Of a stretch of DNA of 61,991 nt, positions 18,445 through 26,462 are shown in pieces (the stretch's first letter is position 1; each line of letters begins with the position of its first letter). The stretch comes from Bacteroidota bacterium. Its GTDB lineage: Bacteria > Bacteroidota > Bacteroidia > Flavobacteriales_C > GCA-002722245. Location: the NCBI GenBank assembly GCA_026390935.1, contig JAPLEZ010000149.1:1-61991 (forward strand), written 5' to 3'. Under the pieces are notes generated by a model. It worked only from the letters and a program-made list of their open reading frames with translations, did not search any database and was not told where the DNA came from. A program made the translations under genes and the position numbers.

Positions 18445-18678
18445 TCCACACTCTCCCTTTTTTCAAAGGGAGAAGAGCAGTACTCATCGATTTTCACACA
18501 TAGATCATCAGGAAATGGGTCGGTAACTTCGTGCGGGGGCAAGAGCCAAGATGCGAGCCGGCGGTGGAGGTGAGGCAAAAAGTGCGGCCGAAGGCAACGC
18601 ATTTTTGCCGAGGCGGGGAGGAGCATATCTTGGCTCTTGAATTTTTTGGATACTTTTTGTTTCAAGACAAAAAGTATC
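18445..18678. repeat. Dispersed structured repeat, copy B
   Basis: Second copy of the element at 2249-2466, in the same orientation. The outer pair is 12 bp here: AAGAGCCAAGAT (18541-18552) with ATCTTGGCTCTT (18627-18638). The terminal hairpin is a perfect 12-bp stem, 18649-18660 with 18667-18678, around TTCAAG. The stem sequence differs from copy A but pairing is kept. The leading TCTCCCTTT/AAAGGGAGA hairpin is identical. Confidence 0.8.
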
Positions 18679-18702
18679 GATTTGCTTCTTTTAAAAGAAG
18701 AC

Positions 18703-18737
18703 ATAAAAAAAATCCCCTCAGTTTCCCGAGAGGATTT
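18703..18737 (-). terminator. Rho-independent terminator after asd
   Basis: The minus strand reads AATCCTCTC/GAGGGGATT with a short loop, then a run of T (complement of 18703-18712). It lies 22 bp past the asd stop codon. Confidence 0.8.
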
Positions 18738-18758
18738 TCATTTCAAAAATTATTGTGT

Positions 18759-19766
18759 TTACGCCAAAACACCTTCTTTCAAAATACCTTTTTCAACAAG
18801 GTATTCAGCAATTTGAACTGCATTGGTAGCTGCACCTTTTCTAAGATTATCGGCAACAACCCAAAGATTTAAAGTTTTAGGTTGAGTTTCGTCGCGACGG
18901 ATTCTACCAACAAACACCTCATCTCTGTTGTGTGCATCTTTCGGCATTGGGTAATCGAATTTAGAATTGTCGTTTTTCACGATTACTCCTTTTGTTTTTT
19001 TCAAAATTTCGATAGCCTCGTTCAAATCATATTCATTTTCAAACTCAACGTTAACGCTTTCACTATGCCCGCCAATTACCGGAATACGAACAGCTGTTGC
19101 AGTAACTTTAACGTTCTCGTCACCAAATATTTTTACGGTCTCTTTCACCATTTTCATTTCTTCTTTGGTGTATCCATTTTCCGTAAATACATCGATATGA
19201 GGAAGAACGTTTAAGTCGATGCGATGTGCATAAGCCATTTCACCTTCAATCCCTTTACGCTCATTCATCATTTGAGTAACCGCTTTAACACCAGTACCAG
19301 TTACAGATTGGTAAGTAGAAACAACGATTCTTTTGATTTTGTATTTTTTATGTAAATCGGCCAAAGCCACTACCATTTGAATGGTAGAGCAATTTGGATT
19401 GGCAATAATTTTTGTGGTCTCGTTCAATTCATGAGCATTGATTTCAGGAACACACAAAACTTTTGTAGGATCCATTCTCCATGCCGAAGAATTGTCAATT
19501 ACAGTAATTCCCGCTGCTGCAAATTTCGGCGCATATTCAGTAGAAGTACTTCCTCCCGCAGAGAAAATCGCTACTTCAGGTTTCATAGCAATAGCGTCAT
19601 CCATGCTAACGATCTTATAGTTCTTACCCTTAAAAGCTAATTCCTTACCAACAGATTTAGCACTTGCAACAGGAATAAATTCTGTTACCGGGAAGTTTCT
19701 TTCTTCAAGAACTTTGATCATTTGGGAGCCTACTAATCCAGTCGCTCCAACTACTGCTACTTTCAT
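18759..19766 (-). CDS. asd: Aspartate-semialdehyde dehydrogenase
   Basis: A 335-residue NADPH-dependent enzyme that reduces aspartyl phosphate to the semialdehyde, the branch point to Lys/diaminopimelate, Thr and Met. The Rossmann start is VAVVGATGLVGSQM, and the catalytic cysteine is C126 in NPNCSTIQMV. A substrate-binding Arg/His region (GGHSESV) lies near residue 230. It is monocistronic, with its own terminator. It is divergent from the lamin-tail gene across a 111-bp region. Confidence 0.96.
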   Translation of the reverse strand: MKVAVVGATGLVGSQMIKVLEERNFPVTEFIPVASAKSVGKELAFKGKNYKIVSMDDAIAMKPEVAIFSAGGSTSTEYAPKFAAAGITVIDNSSAWRMDPTKVLCVPEINAHELNETTKIIANPNCSTIQMVVALADLHKKYKIKRIVVSTYQSVTGTGVKAVTQMMNERKGIEGEMAYAHRIDLNVLPHIDVFTENGYTKEEMKMVKETVKIFGDENVKVTATAVRIPVIGGHSESVNVEFENEYDLNEAIEILKKTKGVIVKNDNSKFDYPMPKDAHNRDEVFVGRIRRDETQPKTLNLWVVADNLRKGAATNAVQIAEYLVEKGILKEGVLA

Positions 19767-19834
19767 AAATATATATTTAAAAGTTAAAATTGGACGACGA
19801 ATTTACTACTTTTACTTCAATTCTGACAAGAATT

Positions 19835-19856
19835 TTAACCATTCCTAAATGGTTAA
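19835..19856. promoter_or_regulatory. Inverted repeat in the asd/lamin-tail divergent region
   Basis: TTAACCATT-ccta-AATGGTTAA is a perfect 9-bp-arm palindrome 22 bp upstream of the lamin-tail ATG. It could be an operator or a 5'-UTR hairpin; nothing identifies a partner. Confidence 0.35.
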
Positions 19857-19877
19857 GCCAAACTAAACATATTTACA

Positions 19878-22055
19878 ATGAAGCAATTAACAGTACTAGC
19901 GATGCTGTGCTACGCATTAAGCACAGCTCAAATCAATGAAGATTTCTCTTCAAAAAACTTAATTCATTGGCAGGGAGATTGCGCTAACTTCACTGTCAAT
20001 TCAGCAATACAGCTACAAAGTAATGCTTCGGCAGGTGGAAGTTCGTGGATCGTGAGACCATACGAATTAAGCTCTTCAACTTATTGGGAACTGTGGATGA
20101 ATATGGCTTTTTCACCGTCGACAACAAACAAAATAAAAGTGTATTTGTATGCCGATCATGCAAAAATCGACAGCATCACTAAAGGATTTTATTTCACAGT
20201 TGGCGAAAGCGGAACAAAAGATTCTTACGATTTTTATTTACAAAGAAAAGGCAAAGCAGATAGTTTGCTGATCTCCGGAGTTGATGGATTGGCAGGAACT
20301 TCCAACAACAAAGGAAGAATTAAAATAGAGCCTTTCAATGCTTCATGGATAATATACTTAGATGCAAAAGGCGGAGAAAATTTTACTGTTTTAGATACAC
20401 TTCCTCAATATTTTTCAGGTTCCGCTTACTTCGGAATCTATTGTAAATACAGCGCTTCCAACGCTAAAAAGTTTTTCTTTGATGATATTACTATCGACAA
20501 ATTTGTGAAAGACACTATCGTTCCAAAGTATGGAGATATTGTGATTTCCGAAATCATGGCTGATCCTGAGCTATCCATCGGTTTAGCCGAAAAAGAATAT
20601 GTGGAATTGTACAATGCTTCTGCTTTTCCAATCAACTTAAAAGGATGGACATTATCCGTCAATGGAAGCAAAATTACTTTTCCTAAAACAATGATCGCTC
20701 CGCATGAATTCCTTGTTTTATATGATATTCCAGCGCTTTTGAATGAAGGCTGTGAAATTCTTTTAAGCTCTTCAAAAGGAGATATTATTCACTCCGTATC
20801 TTATTCTTCCGAATGGTATGGCGATCCTTTCAAAGCAGAAGGCGGCTGGTCGCTGGAAATAAAAGATGTGGCAAAACCTTGTCTGGCTGGAGAAAACTGG
20901 TCCGCTTCCAATGCTGCTATCGGTGGAACTCCAGGGAAAATCAACTCACTTTATCAAAATATGACGGATGATATTTCTCCAAAAATTGAATACGTCACCA
21001 TCTTAGATTCAAATACTGTTTCGCTTCATTTTTCAGAACTGGTGTATTACAACAATCAAATAAATCTTCCCATAGATTCCGTGTTCTACAACATTTCACC
21101 TCAAGCGGAATTGAAAATAAATTTGAAAGAAAATCTACTTTCCTATGTCGTTTACACTATAAATATTAATGCAAGCGATTGTTCAGGAAATTCAATCAAT
21201 GGCATCTTCCCCTTTGCAATGGCTGATTCGGCAGCACAAAACGATATTGTAATCAACGAAATTTTATACAATCCTAAAGGCGATGGATCCGATTTTGTGG
21301 AGATCTACAACCGATCCAACAAGTTTATTGATCTCTCATCTTTGCGTTTTTCATCAAGAGATACAAAGGGATTTTTAACTCCAGCAACTGCTGTCTCAAC
21401 TTATCCGATGTTGCTCTTTCCCGGAGAATACGCAGCTTTCACAACAAATCCCGAAAACATCATTCAACAATATCCATCTCATTCTGAAAGAATATTTAAA
21501 GTTTCTTCTCTTCCGGCTCTCAATAATGACGAAGGAAATATTGTTTTGATCCTTCCCAATGGAACTGTAATCGATGAATTTCATTACACAGAAAAAATGC
21601 AGGATGGTTTATTGAATTCCACTGATGGAGTTTCTTTAGAAAGAATTAATCCCAGCAATCAATCTTGGCATTCTGCAGCCGAAAGCATTGGCTTTGCCAC
21701 TCCAGGCTTACAAAATTCTCAATTTGTTGATCCTCAAAAAGTCAAGAATGAATTCAAATTATCTTATAAAATTATCACCCCTAATCAAGATGGAAATAAG
21801 GATTTTGCTGAAATTATTTATCAGTTGGAGAAACCCGGCTATAAAGCTACCATCCTCATTTTTGATGCTTCCGGCAACAAACTCAAAACTTTAGCTGATA
21901 ACGTCCTGCTCGCCACCAATGGTGATTTTCAATGGATGGGAACTACTGATTCAGGGGAACTTTTACCGGCGGGGATTTATATTCTTTATGCTGAATATTT
22001 TCATCCTAATGGGGAAGTAAAACATTGGAAGGAAAGTCTGGTATTGGAGCGGTGA
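19878..22055 (+). CDS. Secreted lamin-tail-domain protein
   Basis: A 725-residue exported protein with a signal peptide (about 1-17, cleavage near STAQ). After an N-terminal beta-rich region come two lamin-tail-like (LTD) domains. The first begins DIVISEIMADPE (about residue 220), the second DIVINEILYNPKGDG (about 457). Between them is a Big-type stretch (ISPKIEYVTILDSNTVSLHF). The C-terminal 90 residues (TPNQDGNKDFAEIIYQL onward) look like a FlgD-like or gliding-associated Ig fold. These domains are typical of Bacteroidota surface and secreted proteins, perhaps with nuclease or adhesion partners; no catalytic motif is seen. It is flanked downstream by a long inverted repeat. Confidence 0.8.
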   Translation: MKQLTVLAMLCYALSTAQINEDFSSKNLIHWQGDCANFTVNSAIQLQSNASAGGSSWIVRPYELSSSTYWELWMNMAFSPSTTNKIKVYLYADHAKIDSITKGFYFTVGESGTKDSYDFYLQRKGKADSLLISGVDGLAGTSNNKGRIKIEPFNASWIIYLDAKGGENFTVLDTLPQYFSGSAYFGIYCKYSASNAKKFFFDDITIDKFVKDTIVPKYGDIVISEIMADPELSIGLAEKEYVELYNASAFPINLKGWTLSVNGSKITFPKTMIAPHEFLVLYDIPALLNEGCEILLSSSKGDIIHSVSYSSEWYGDPFKAEGGWSLEIKDVAKPCLAGENWSASNAAIGGTPGKINSLYQNMTDDISPKIEYVTILDSNTVSLHFSELVYYNNQINLPIDSVFYNISPQAELKINLKENLLSYVVYTININASDCSGNSINGIFPFAMADSAAQNDIVINEILYNPKGDGSDFVEIYNRSNKFIDLSSLRFSSRDTKGFLTPATAVSTYPMLLFPGEYAAFTTNPENIIQQYPSHSERIFKVSSLPALNNDEGNIVLILPNGTVIDEFHYTEKMQDGLLNSTDGVSLERINPSNQSWHSAAESIGFATPGLQNSQFVDPQKVKNEFKLSYKIITPNQDGNKDFAEIIYQLEKPGYKATILIFDASGNKLKTLADNVLLATNGDFQWMGTTDSGELLPAGIYILYAEYFHPNGEVKHWKESLVLER

Positions 22056-22071
22056 AGTATATATAGGCATT

Positions 22072-22200
22072 GGTTTTCCCTCTCGGAGGAGAGGGGTGTG
22101 AAGGCCTTTGCGGGAAGGAGGGAGATGGAATCAAAACAAAATAATCCATCTCCCTTCCTTCGCGCTTTCCAACGCACCCCTCTCCTCCGAGAGGGAAACC
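22072..22200. repeat. Long imperfect inverted repeat, MITE-like
   Basis: Arms of about 57 bp (22072-22129 and 22145-22200) pair with few mismatches around a short A-rich loop. The outer 27 bp (core TTCCCTCTCGGAGGAGAGGG) and inner 13 bp (GGGAGATGGA) are nearly perfect. It lies 16 bp after the lamin-tail gene stop and could also end transcription. Confidence 0.75.
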
Positions 22201-22260
22201 CATATCCGTAAAAAACACATTTATCAAATACAAAGTAATATTATTATTACTTTTATAGTT

Positions 22261-22641
22261 ATGAAAAAAATTGAAATGATAGTCGAAAAAACAAAAACAG
22301 GATATTCCGCTTATGCTGAAAAACATTCTGTTTATACAGTAGGTAAAACCTTAGAAGAGCTGAAAGAAAATATTCTCGAGGCATTAAACTTACACTTCGA
22401 ATCAGAAAAGAAAACCATCAATGAAAATGATTTAAAAATCACTCTTGACCTCCCTCAGTTTTTTGAGTTTTACAAAGTTATTAATGCTAAAGCTCTTTCG
22501 GAAAGAATTGGCATGAATCAAAGTTTATTGGCACAATATATCATTGGCCACAAAAAACCTTCTCCGGCTCAAACTCAACGAATCTTAAAAGGGGTTCAAA
22601 AAATCGGAAGAGAATTAGCAGAGATTAGGTTTTTGATGTGA
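22261..22641 (+). CDS. HicB-like antitoxin fused to helix-turn-helix
   Basis: A 126-residue protein. The N-terminal half has the HicB pattern (GYSAYAEKHSVYTVGKTLEE, then LKENILEALNLH). The C-terminal half has a Cro/CI-like HTH (ALSERIGMNQSLLAQYIIGH). HicB proteins neutralise the HicA mRNA interferase and autoregulate. No hicA is visible on either side, so this is an orphan or has a different partner. I start it at the ATG at 22261; the longer upstream frame would be encoded by the inverted repeat. It leads a run of three small plus-strand genes. Confidence 0.75.
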   Translation: MKKIEMIVEKTKTGYSAYAEKHSVYTVGKTLEELKENILEALNLHFESEKKTINENDLKITLDLPQFFEFYKVINAKALSERIGMNQSLLAQYIIGHKKPSPAQTQRILKGVQKIGRELAEIRFLM

Positions 22642-22660
22642 GATAATTAAATTTGATAGC

Positions 22661-22831
22661 ATGGAAAAAATTAAGCCCATAAGAACCAAAGCCGACTATA
22701 AAGCGGCAATGAAAAGAATCGATGAAATTATTTTATCGAATCCTAAAAAAGGATCAGAAATATATGAGGAGCTGGATCACTTAGGGACTGCGGTAGCTGA
22801 TTACGAGGACATCCGTTATCTCATAGAATAA
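22661..22831 (+). CDS. Small HigA-like N-terminal-domain protein without HTH
   Basis: A 56-residue protein, MEKIKPIRTKADYKAAMKRI to the C-terminal DYEDIRYLIE. It matches the first segment of COG5499 HigA-type antitoxins (KPIRTEADYEAALxxI, then LxxLxxxVxxYEDxHYxI), but ends where the XRE DNA-binding domain would begin. It lies 19 nt after the HicB-like gene and 5 nt before the next gene, so co-transcription is likely. A true protein is supported by the conserved motif pattern. Whether it is an antitoxin remnant or a working HTH-less form is unknown. Confidence 0.65.
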   Translation: MEKIKPIRTKADYKAAMKRIDEIILSNPKKGSEIYEELDHLGTAVADYEDIRYLIE

Positions 22832-22836
22832 AATAT

Positions 22837-23304
22837 ATGGAAATTATCAACTACAAGGATTTTACTTCTTTAAGACTTTCCGACTTTACTTCAAACCAGG
22901 AAAATATTACCCCTATTGAAAATTGGGAGTTTTGGGAGGATATTTGGCTCGGTGAATCGATTAGATTTTCTGAATGGCTTAGATTAGAAAGTTCTCCCGA
23001 AAGCACTCAATCAATAGCTATACATTTTAGAGATTTTACGGAAGAAGAAATTTTGAGAATATTCAACAAATTAAAATTTCAATTTACAAATAATGTTAGT
23101 TTAAAAGAACTCGAAAAGCTATTCGGAGGTTCTCTCAATAAATCTTCATTTGCTGAAAACAGAATTACATATAAATTCTTAGTAGGAGAAAAGGAGCAAT
23201 ACTACTTGTCATGTACTTTCGATTCAGAAAAGTTGACTTATCTAGTCCTGATGAATCATCAAAATGCAATTAATTCATTGAAAGAGTCCACCAATAAACA
23301 ATAA
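22837..23304 (+). CDS. Hypothetical protein in antitoxin-like cluster
   Basis: A 155-residue acidic, soluble protein that I do not recognise. It has no signal peptide or membrane segment. It contains an aromatic patch (WEFWEDIWLGESIRFSEWL) near residues 30-48 and alternating strand/helix character afterwards. Its ATG comes 5 nt after the stop of the HigA-like small gene, suggesting translational coupling. By position it could be a toxin, an immunity-like protein or a third module of the cluster. Base composition is like its neighbours. Confidence 0.7.
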   Translation: MEIINYKDFTSLRLSDFTSNQENITPIENWEFWEDIWLGESIRFSEWLRLESSPESTQSIAIHFRDFTEEEILRIFNKLKFQFTNNVSLKELEKLFGGSLNKSSFAENRITYKFLVGEKEQYYLSCTFDSEKLTYLVLMNHQNAINSLKESTNKQ

Positions 23305-23375
23305 ATTTTCAGGTCCTCTTTTTCTAAATAAAACCCTCCACTTTTTTTCCGATATTTGCGCCAAAGCGATCATAA

Positions 23376-24710
23376 ATGAAACTTTGGGACAAAGGATTTA
23401 ATGTAAACAAAGCCATAGAGGCCTTCACCATTGGCAACGACAATGTGCTGGATCTGGAATTGGCTCCCTTTGATGTATTGGGAACCATGGCCCACGTGAC
23501 CATGTTGTGTGAAGTGGGATTGCTTGAACAAAAAGAATTACCAAAGCTCAAAAAAGAACTCAAAAAAATATATCAAACCGCCCTTGCAGGCAAATTTGTG
23601 ATTCAACCAGGAGTTGAAGATGTACATTCCCAAGTGGAAATGTTATTGACGGAAGCCCTCGGCGATATTGGTAAAAAAGTGCATTCGGCACGTTCCCGCA
23701 ACGATCAGGTTTTGGTAGATTTAAAATTGTACGGACGCGCCAAAACAATTGAAATTGCTAATCTCACGCAAAAATTATTCGACGCTTTAATTCAACAAAG
23801 CGAAACACATAAAAAAGTTTTATTGCCAGGGTACACGCACTTGCAAGTGGCAATGCCCTCGTCCTTCGGATTGTGGTTTGGCGCTTATGCCGAATCGCTT
23901 AGCGACGATATGGAAATGCTGGCAACAGCCTACAAAATGACCAATCAGAATCCTTTGGGATCTGCTGCTGGTTATGGTTCTTCTTTCCCAATTGATCGTG
24001 AATTGACAACGGAATTATTGGGTTTTGAAGACTTGCATTACAACGTAGTTTACGCTCAAATGACCCGCGGAAAAACGGAAAAAACGGTTGCTGCTGCTAT
24101 GGCTTCACTGGCCGGAACCTTGGGTCGATTCGCTGCCGATTGTTGTTTGTATATGAGTCAGAATTTTTCTTTCATCACACTTCCGAAAGAATTTACGACA
24201 GGCTCCAGCATCATGCCGCACAAAAAAAATCCTGATGTTTTTGAGTTGCTGCGAGGTAAATGCAACGCCATGCAAGCCGTTCAATTTGAACTGGGATTGA
24301 TGACTGGAAATTTAACTTCTGGTTATTTCCGCGACATGCAATTGCTCAAGGAAAAATACATTTATCTTTTCAAGGAAATGAAAGCCTGTCTGGAAATGGC
24401 GCTATTGATGGTGCCAAACATCGGTGTTAAAAAAGACATATTGAAAGACGATAAATACGTTTACTTATTCAGCGTTGAAGAAGTAAACCGTCGCACCCTA
24501 AAAGGCAAACCTTTCCGTGATGCATACAAAGAAGTAGGCATTGAAATTGAAAAAGGAAAATTCAATCCGGAACGTACTGTAAACCACACCCACGAAGGAA
24601 GCGTAGGCAATTTGTGCAACAAGGATATCCAGCGCAAAATGAAAAAAGCTTATTCAAAAATAAATTCAGCTGCAGTAGAAACAGCCATTCAAAAATTATT
24701 AAAAGCATAA
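23376..24710 (+). CDS. argH: Argininosuccinate lyase
   Basis: A 444-residue member of the fumarase/aspartase superfamily. It cleaves argininosuccinate to arginine and fumarate. The signature loop TGSSIMPHKKNPDVFELLRG lies near residue 275; VHSARSRNDQV near 107 and GYTHLQVAMPSSF near 150 are substrate-site motifs. Its stop is followed after 3 nt by the carbamoyltransferase gene, so the last and an earlier step of arginine synthesis are co-expressed. Confidence 0.95.
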   Translation: MKLWDKGFNVNKAIEAFTIGNDNVLDLELAPFDVLGTMAHVTMLCEVGLLEQKELPKLKKELKKIYQTALAGKFVIQPGVEDVHSQVEMLLTEALGDIGKKVHSARSRNDQVLVDLKLYGRAKTIEIANLTQKLFDALIQQSETHKKVLLPGYTHLQVAMPSSFGLWFGAYAESLSDDMEMLATAYKMTNQNPLGSAAGYGSSFPIDRELTTELLGFEDLHYNVVYAQMTRGKTEKTVAAAMASLAGTLGRFAADCCLYMSQNFSFITLPKEFTTGSSIMPHKKNPDVFELLRGKCNAMQAVQFELGLMTGNLTSGYFRDMQLLKEKYIYLFKEMKACLEMALLMVPNIGVKKDILKDDKYVYLFSVEEVNRRTLKGKPFRDAYKEVGIEIEKGKFNPERTVNHTHEGSVGNLCNKDIQRKMKKAYSKINSAAVETAIQKLLKA

Positions 24711-24713
24711 GAA

Positions 24714-25661
24714 GTGAAGCACTTTTTCTCCATAGCTGACGTAGACAATCTTCAGGGCATTGTAGCTGAAGCCATCGAACTAAAAAAAACAATTGGCAAT
24801 TTTTCCACTCTAGGAAAAGGCAAAACCATTGGTTTGATTTTTTTCAATTCAAGTTTAAGAACGCGTTTGAGCACTCAAAAAGCGGCGATCAATTTGGGCA
24901 TGAGCGTTATAGTGATGAACGTTGGTTCCGACGGATGGAAACTGGAAATGGAAGATGGCGCCATCATGAATGGTGATGCTGCTGAGCACATCAAAGATGC
25001 TGCGCGTGTGATGGGCGCATATTGCGATATCATTGCTGTTCGCTCTTTCGCAGGATTGAAAGACCGCCAAAAAGATTATTCTGAAGAAGTTTTGAAAAGC
25101 TTCATGAAATATGCCGACGTGCCTGTTGTGAATTTAGAGTCTTCTACTTTACACCCGCTGCAATCTCTAGCCGATTTAATCACCATTGAAGAATACAAAA
25201 AAGTAAAACGACCGAAAGTAGTTTTAACCTGGGCTCCTCATCCGAAAGCATTGCCGCAAGCAGTTCCCAACAGTTTTGTGCAATGGATGAAAAATGCCGA
25301 TGTTGATTTTGTAGTGACGCATCCCGAAGGCTATGAACTCGCGCCGGAATTTATGGAAGGTGTTGCTGTGACCAACGATCAAAACAACGCATTTAAAGAT
25401 GCCGATTTCATTTACGCTAAAAACTGGTCGTCATACCAAAGCTACGGACAGATATTAAATACCGATCCAGCTTGGACGGTTTCTGCCGACAAAATGGCGC
25501 TCACCAACAATGCTAAATTCATGCACTGCCTACCCGTTCGCAGAAATGTAGTGGTTACAGATGAAGTGCTGGACGCCGACTATTCCATCATTATCCCTGA
25601 AGCGAAAAACCGCGTGACTTCTGCGCAGGTGGTGTTGAAAAGGATCTTGGAAAATCTTTAG
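24714..25661 (+). CDS. argF': N-acyl-L-ornithine carbamoyltransferase (acetyl- or succinyl-ornithine type)
   Basis: A 315-residue transcarbamylase starting with GTG. The carbamoyl-phosphate loop reads FFNSSLRTRLSTQ (S-L-R-T-R at 47-51, where ordinary OTCases have S-x-R-T-R variants). HPLQSLADL and MHCLPVRRNVVV complete the site. The SLRTR loop and the neighbouring region fit the acylornithine branch used by Bacteroidota (Bacteroides uses N-succinylornithine). I cannot decide acetyl versus succinyl by eye. It lies directly after argH and is followed by a perfect inverted repeat that may end the transcript. Confidence 0.88.
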   Translation: MKHFFSIADVDNLQGIVAEAIELKKTIGNFSTLGKGKTIGLIFFNSSLRTRLSTQKAAINLGMSVIVMNVGSDGWKLEMEDGAIMNGDAAEHIKDAARVMGAYCDIIAVRSFAGLKDRQKDYSEEVLKSFMKYADVPVVNLESSTLHPLQSLADLITIEEYKKVKRPKVVLTWAPHPKALPQAVPNSFVQWMKNADVDFVVTHPEGYELAPEFMEGVAVTNDQNNAFKDADFIYAKNWSSYQSYGQILNTDPAWTVSADKMALTNNAKFMHCLPVRRNVVVTDEVLDADYSIIIPEAKNRVTSAQVVLKRILENL

Positions 25662-25663
25662 TA

Positions 25664-25756
25664 ATAGATCCTGAAACAAGTTCAGGATGACAAATGTGAA
25701 CCACACTCTTCAGGTAATACCAACTAATGTCATCCTGAACTTGTTTCAGGATCTAT
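25664..25756. repeat. Perfect 29-bp inverted repeat, each arm itself a hairpin
   Basis: Arms 25664-25692 and 25728-25756 are perfect reverse complements around a 35-nt spacer. Each arm contains TCCTGAA-acaag-TTCAGGA, so the element can fold as one long stem or two short hairpins. It lies immediately after the argF' stop. Confidence 0.9.
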
Positions 25757-25822
25757 GTGAGAAACTCTAGCTTTTGTTCAAAACTCCCCTCTTTTTCAAC
25801 AACAAACCGTCCCCTTCTTTCT

Positions 25823-25830
25823 TATTTTTG
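25823..25830 (+). promoter_or_regulatory. Candidate -7 box (TATTTTTG) for bactofilin-atpZ
   Basis: TATTTTTG matches TAnnTTTG 19 bp before the bactofilin ATG. No TTTG is seen at the expected -33 spacing. Confidence 0.4.
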
Positions 25831-25849
25831 ATCCACAAAATTTCACACT

Positions 25850-26272
25850 ATGTTCAAAAGCAAAAACGAAACTGTTATGGTAAGAACTACCGAAGCATCC
25901 TCTCCAGCAGATAAAATCTCAGAAGGCACAATATTTCAAGGTGACATCATTTCCTCAAAAGGAATAAGAATCGACGGCGTAATTAAAGGTTCTGTAACTT
26001 GCGAAGGCAAAATAGTAGTTGGTAGATCAGGGATTATCGAAGGTGATATCAAATGCCAGAATGCAGAAGTAGAAGGAATTATTAAATCTTCCATCTTCGT
26101 TAAAGAATTGCTGGAACTGAAATCAACTGCAAATTTAAGTGGAGAAATTACAACTGGTCGCTTGTCTGTTGAACCAGGAGCAACATTTACAGGTTCATGC
26201 AAAATGGGCGGTGTAGTAAAAGAATTTAAAGAAGAAAAAACAGTTGGAGCCCTCAAAGAAAAAACCGCTTAA
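25850..26272 (+). CDS. Bactofilin-like polymer-forming protein
   Basis: A 140-residue protein whose centre (about 22-120) is the regular beta-helix repeat of bactofilins: hydrophobic and glycine positions alternate through GDIISSKGIRIDGVIKGSV and GDIKCQNAEVEGIIKSS. Bactofilins polymerise without nucleotide and scaffold cell-shape or cell-wall enzymes. Short charged tails flank the core. It is the first gene of the run leading to the ATP synthase genes, and its 3' end overlaps the atpZ start by 29 nt. A bactofilin upstream of atpZ is a link between envelope and energy genes that may only be positional. Confidence 0.9.
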   Translation: MFKSKNETVMVRTTEASSPADKISEGTIFQGDIISSKGIRIDGVIKGSVTCEGKIVVGRSGIIEGDIKCQNAEVEGIIKSSIFVKELLELKSTANLSGEITTGRLSVEPGATFTGSCKMGGVVKEFKEEKTVGALKEKTA

Positions 26273-26462
26273 TCCATACGTAAAATACACAGGGCTAGCT
26301 TTTCAGATGGTAGGCCCTATTATTTTAGGGGTTTGGGGTGGTATTCAGTTAGACAAAGCATTTGATAGTGGGAATTTATGGACTATCATATTGTCGTTAG
26401 TTGGCGTGATTGGCGGTTTGTATCTCGCTTTGAAAGATTTCATTAAACCGCAAAATGACTAA
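26244..26462 (+). CDS. atpZ: AtpZ/AtpI-family small membrane protein (TTG start)
   Basis: A 72-residue protein with two transmembrane helices (about 14-35 and 44-63), in the pattern YVKYTGLAFQMVGPIILGVW then GGLYLALKDF seen in PF09527. Such proteins assist ATP synthase assembly or act as Mg/Ca channels. No ATG or GTG gives a complete domain; TTG at 26244 does, and that places the start 29 nt inside the bactofilin gene. It overlaps the next gene by 8 nt. Confidence 0.82.
   Translation: MEPSKKKPLNPYVKYTGLAFQMVGPIILGVWGGIQLDKAFDSGNLWTIILSLVGVIGGLYLALKDFIKPQND

Larger units (their letters stand above)
18295..18758. other. Long intergenic gap dominated by a dispersed repeat
   Basis: The gap between pth and the oppositely oriented asd is 464 bp. 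It contains repeat copy B (18445-18678), a CTTCTTTTAAAAGAAG palindrome (18685-18700) and the asd terminator. Open frames across it are made of the repeat and do not resemble proteins. Confidence 0.6.

Noticed and set aside
18309-18872. Open frames across repeat copy B on both strands
   Set aside because: They are built from the palindromic repeat, end in other genes and have no protein-like motif.
22056-22260. HicA toxin gene near the HicB-like gene
   Set aside because: No frame upstream or downstream shows the short double-stranded-RNA-binding-like HicA pattern. The upstream gap is an inverted repeat.
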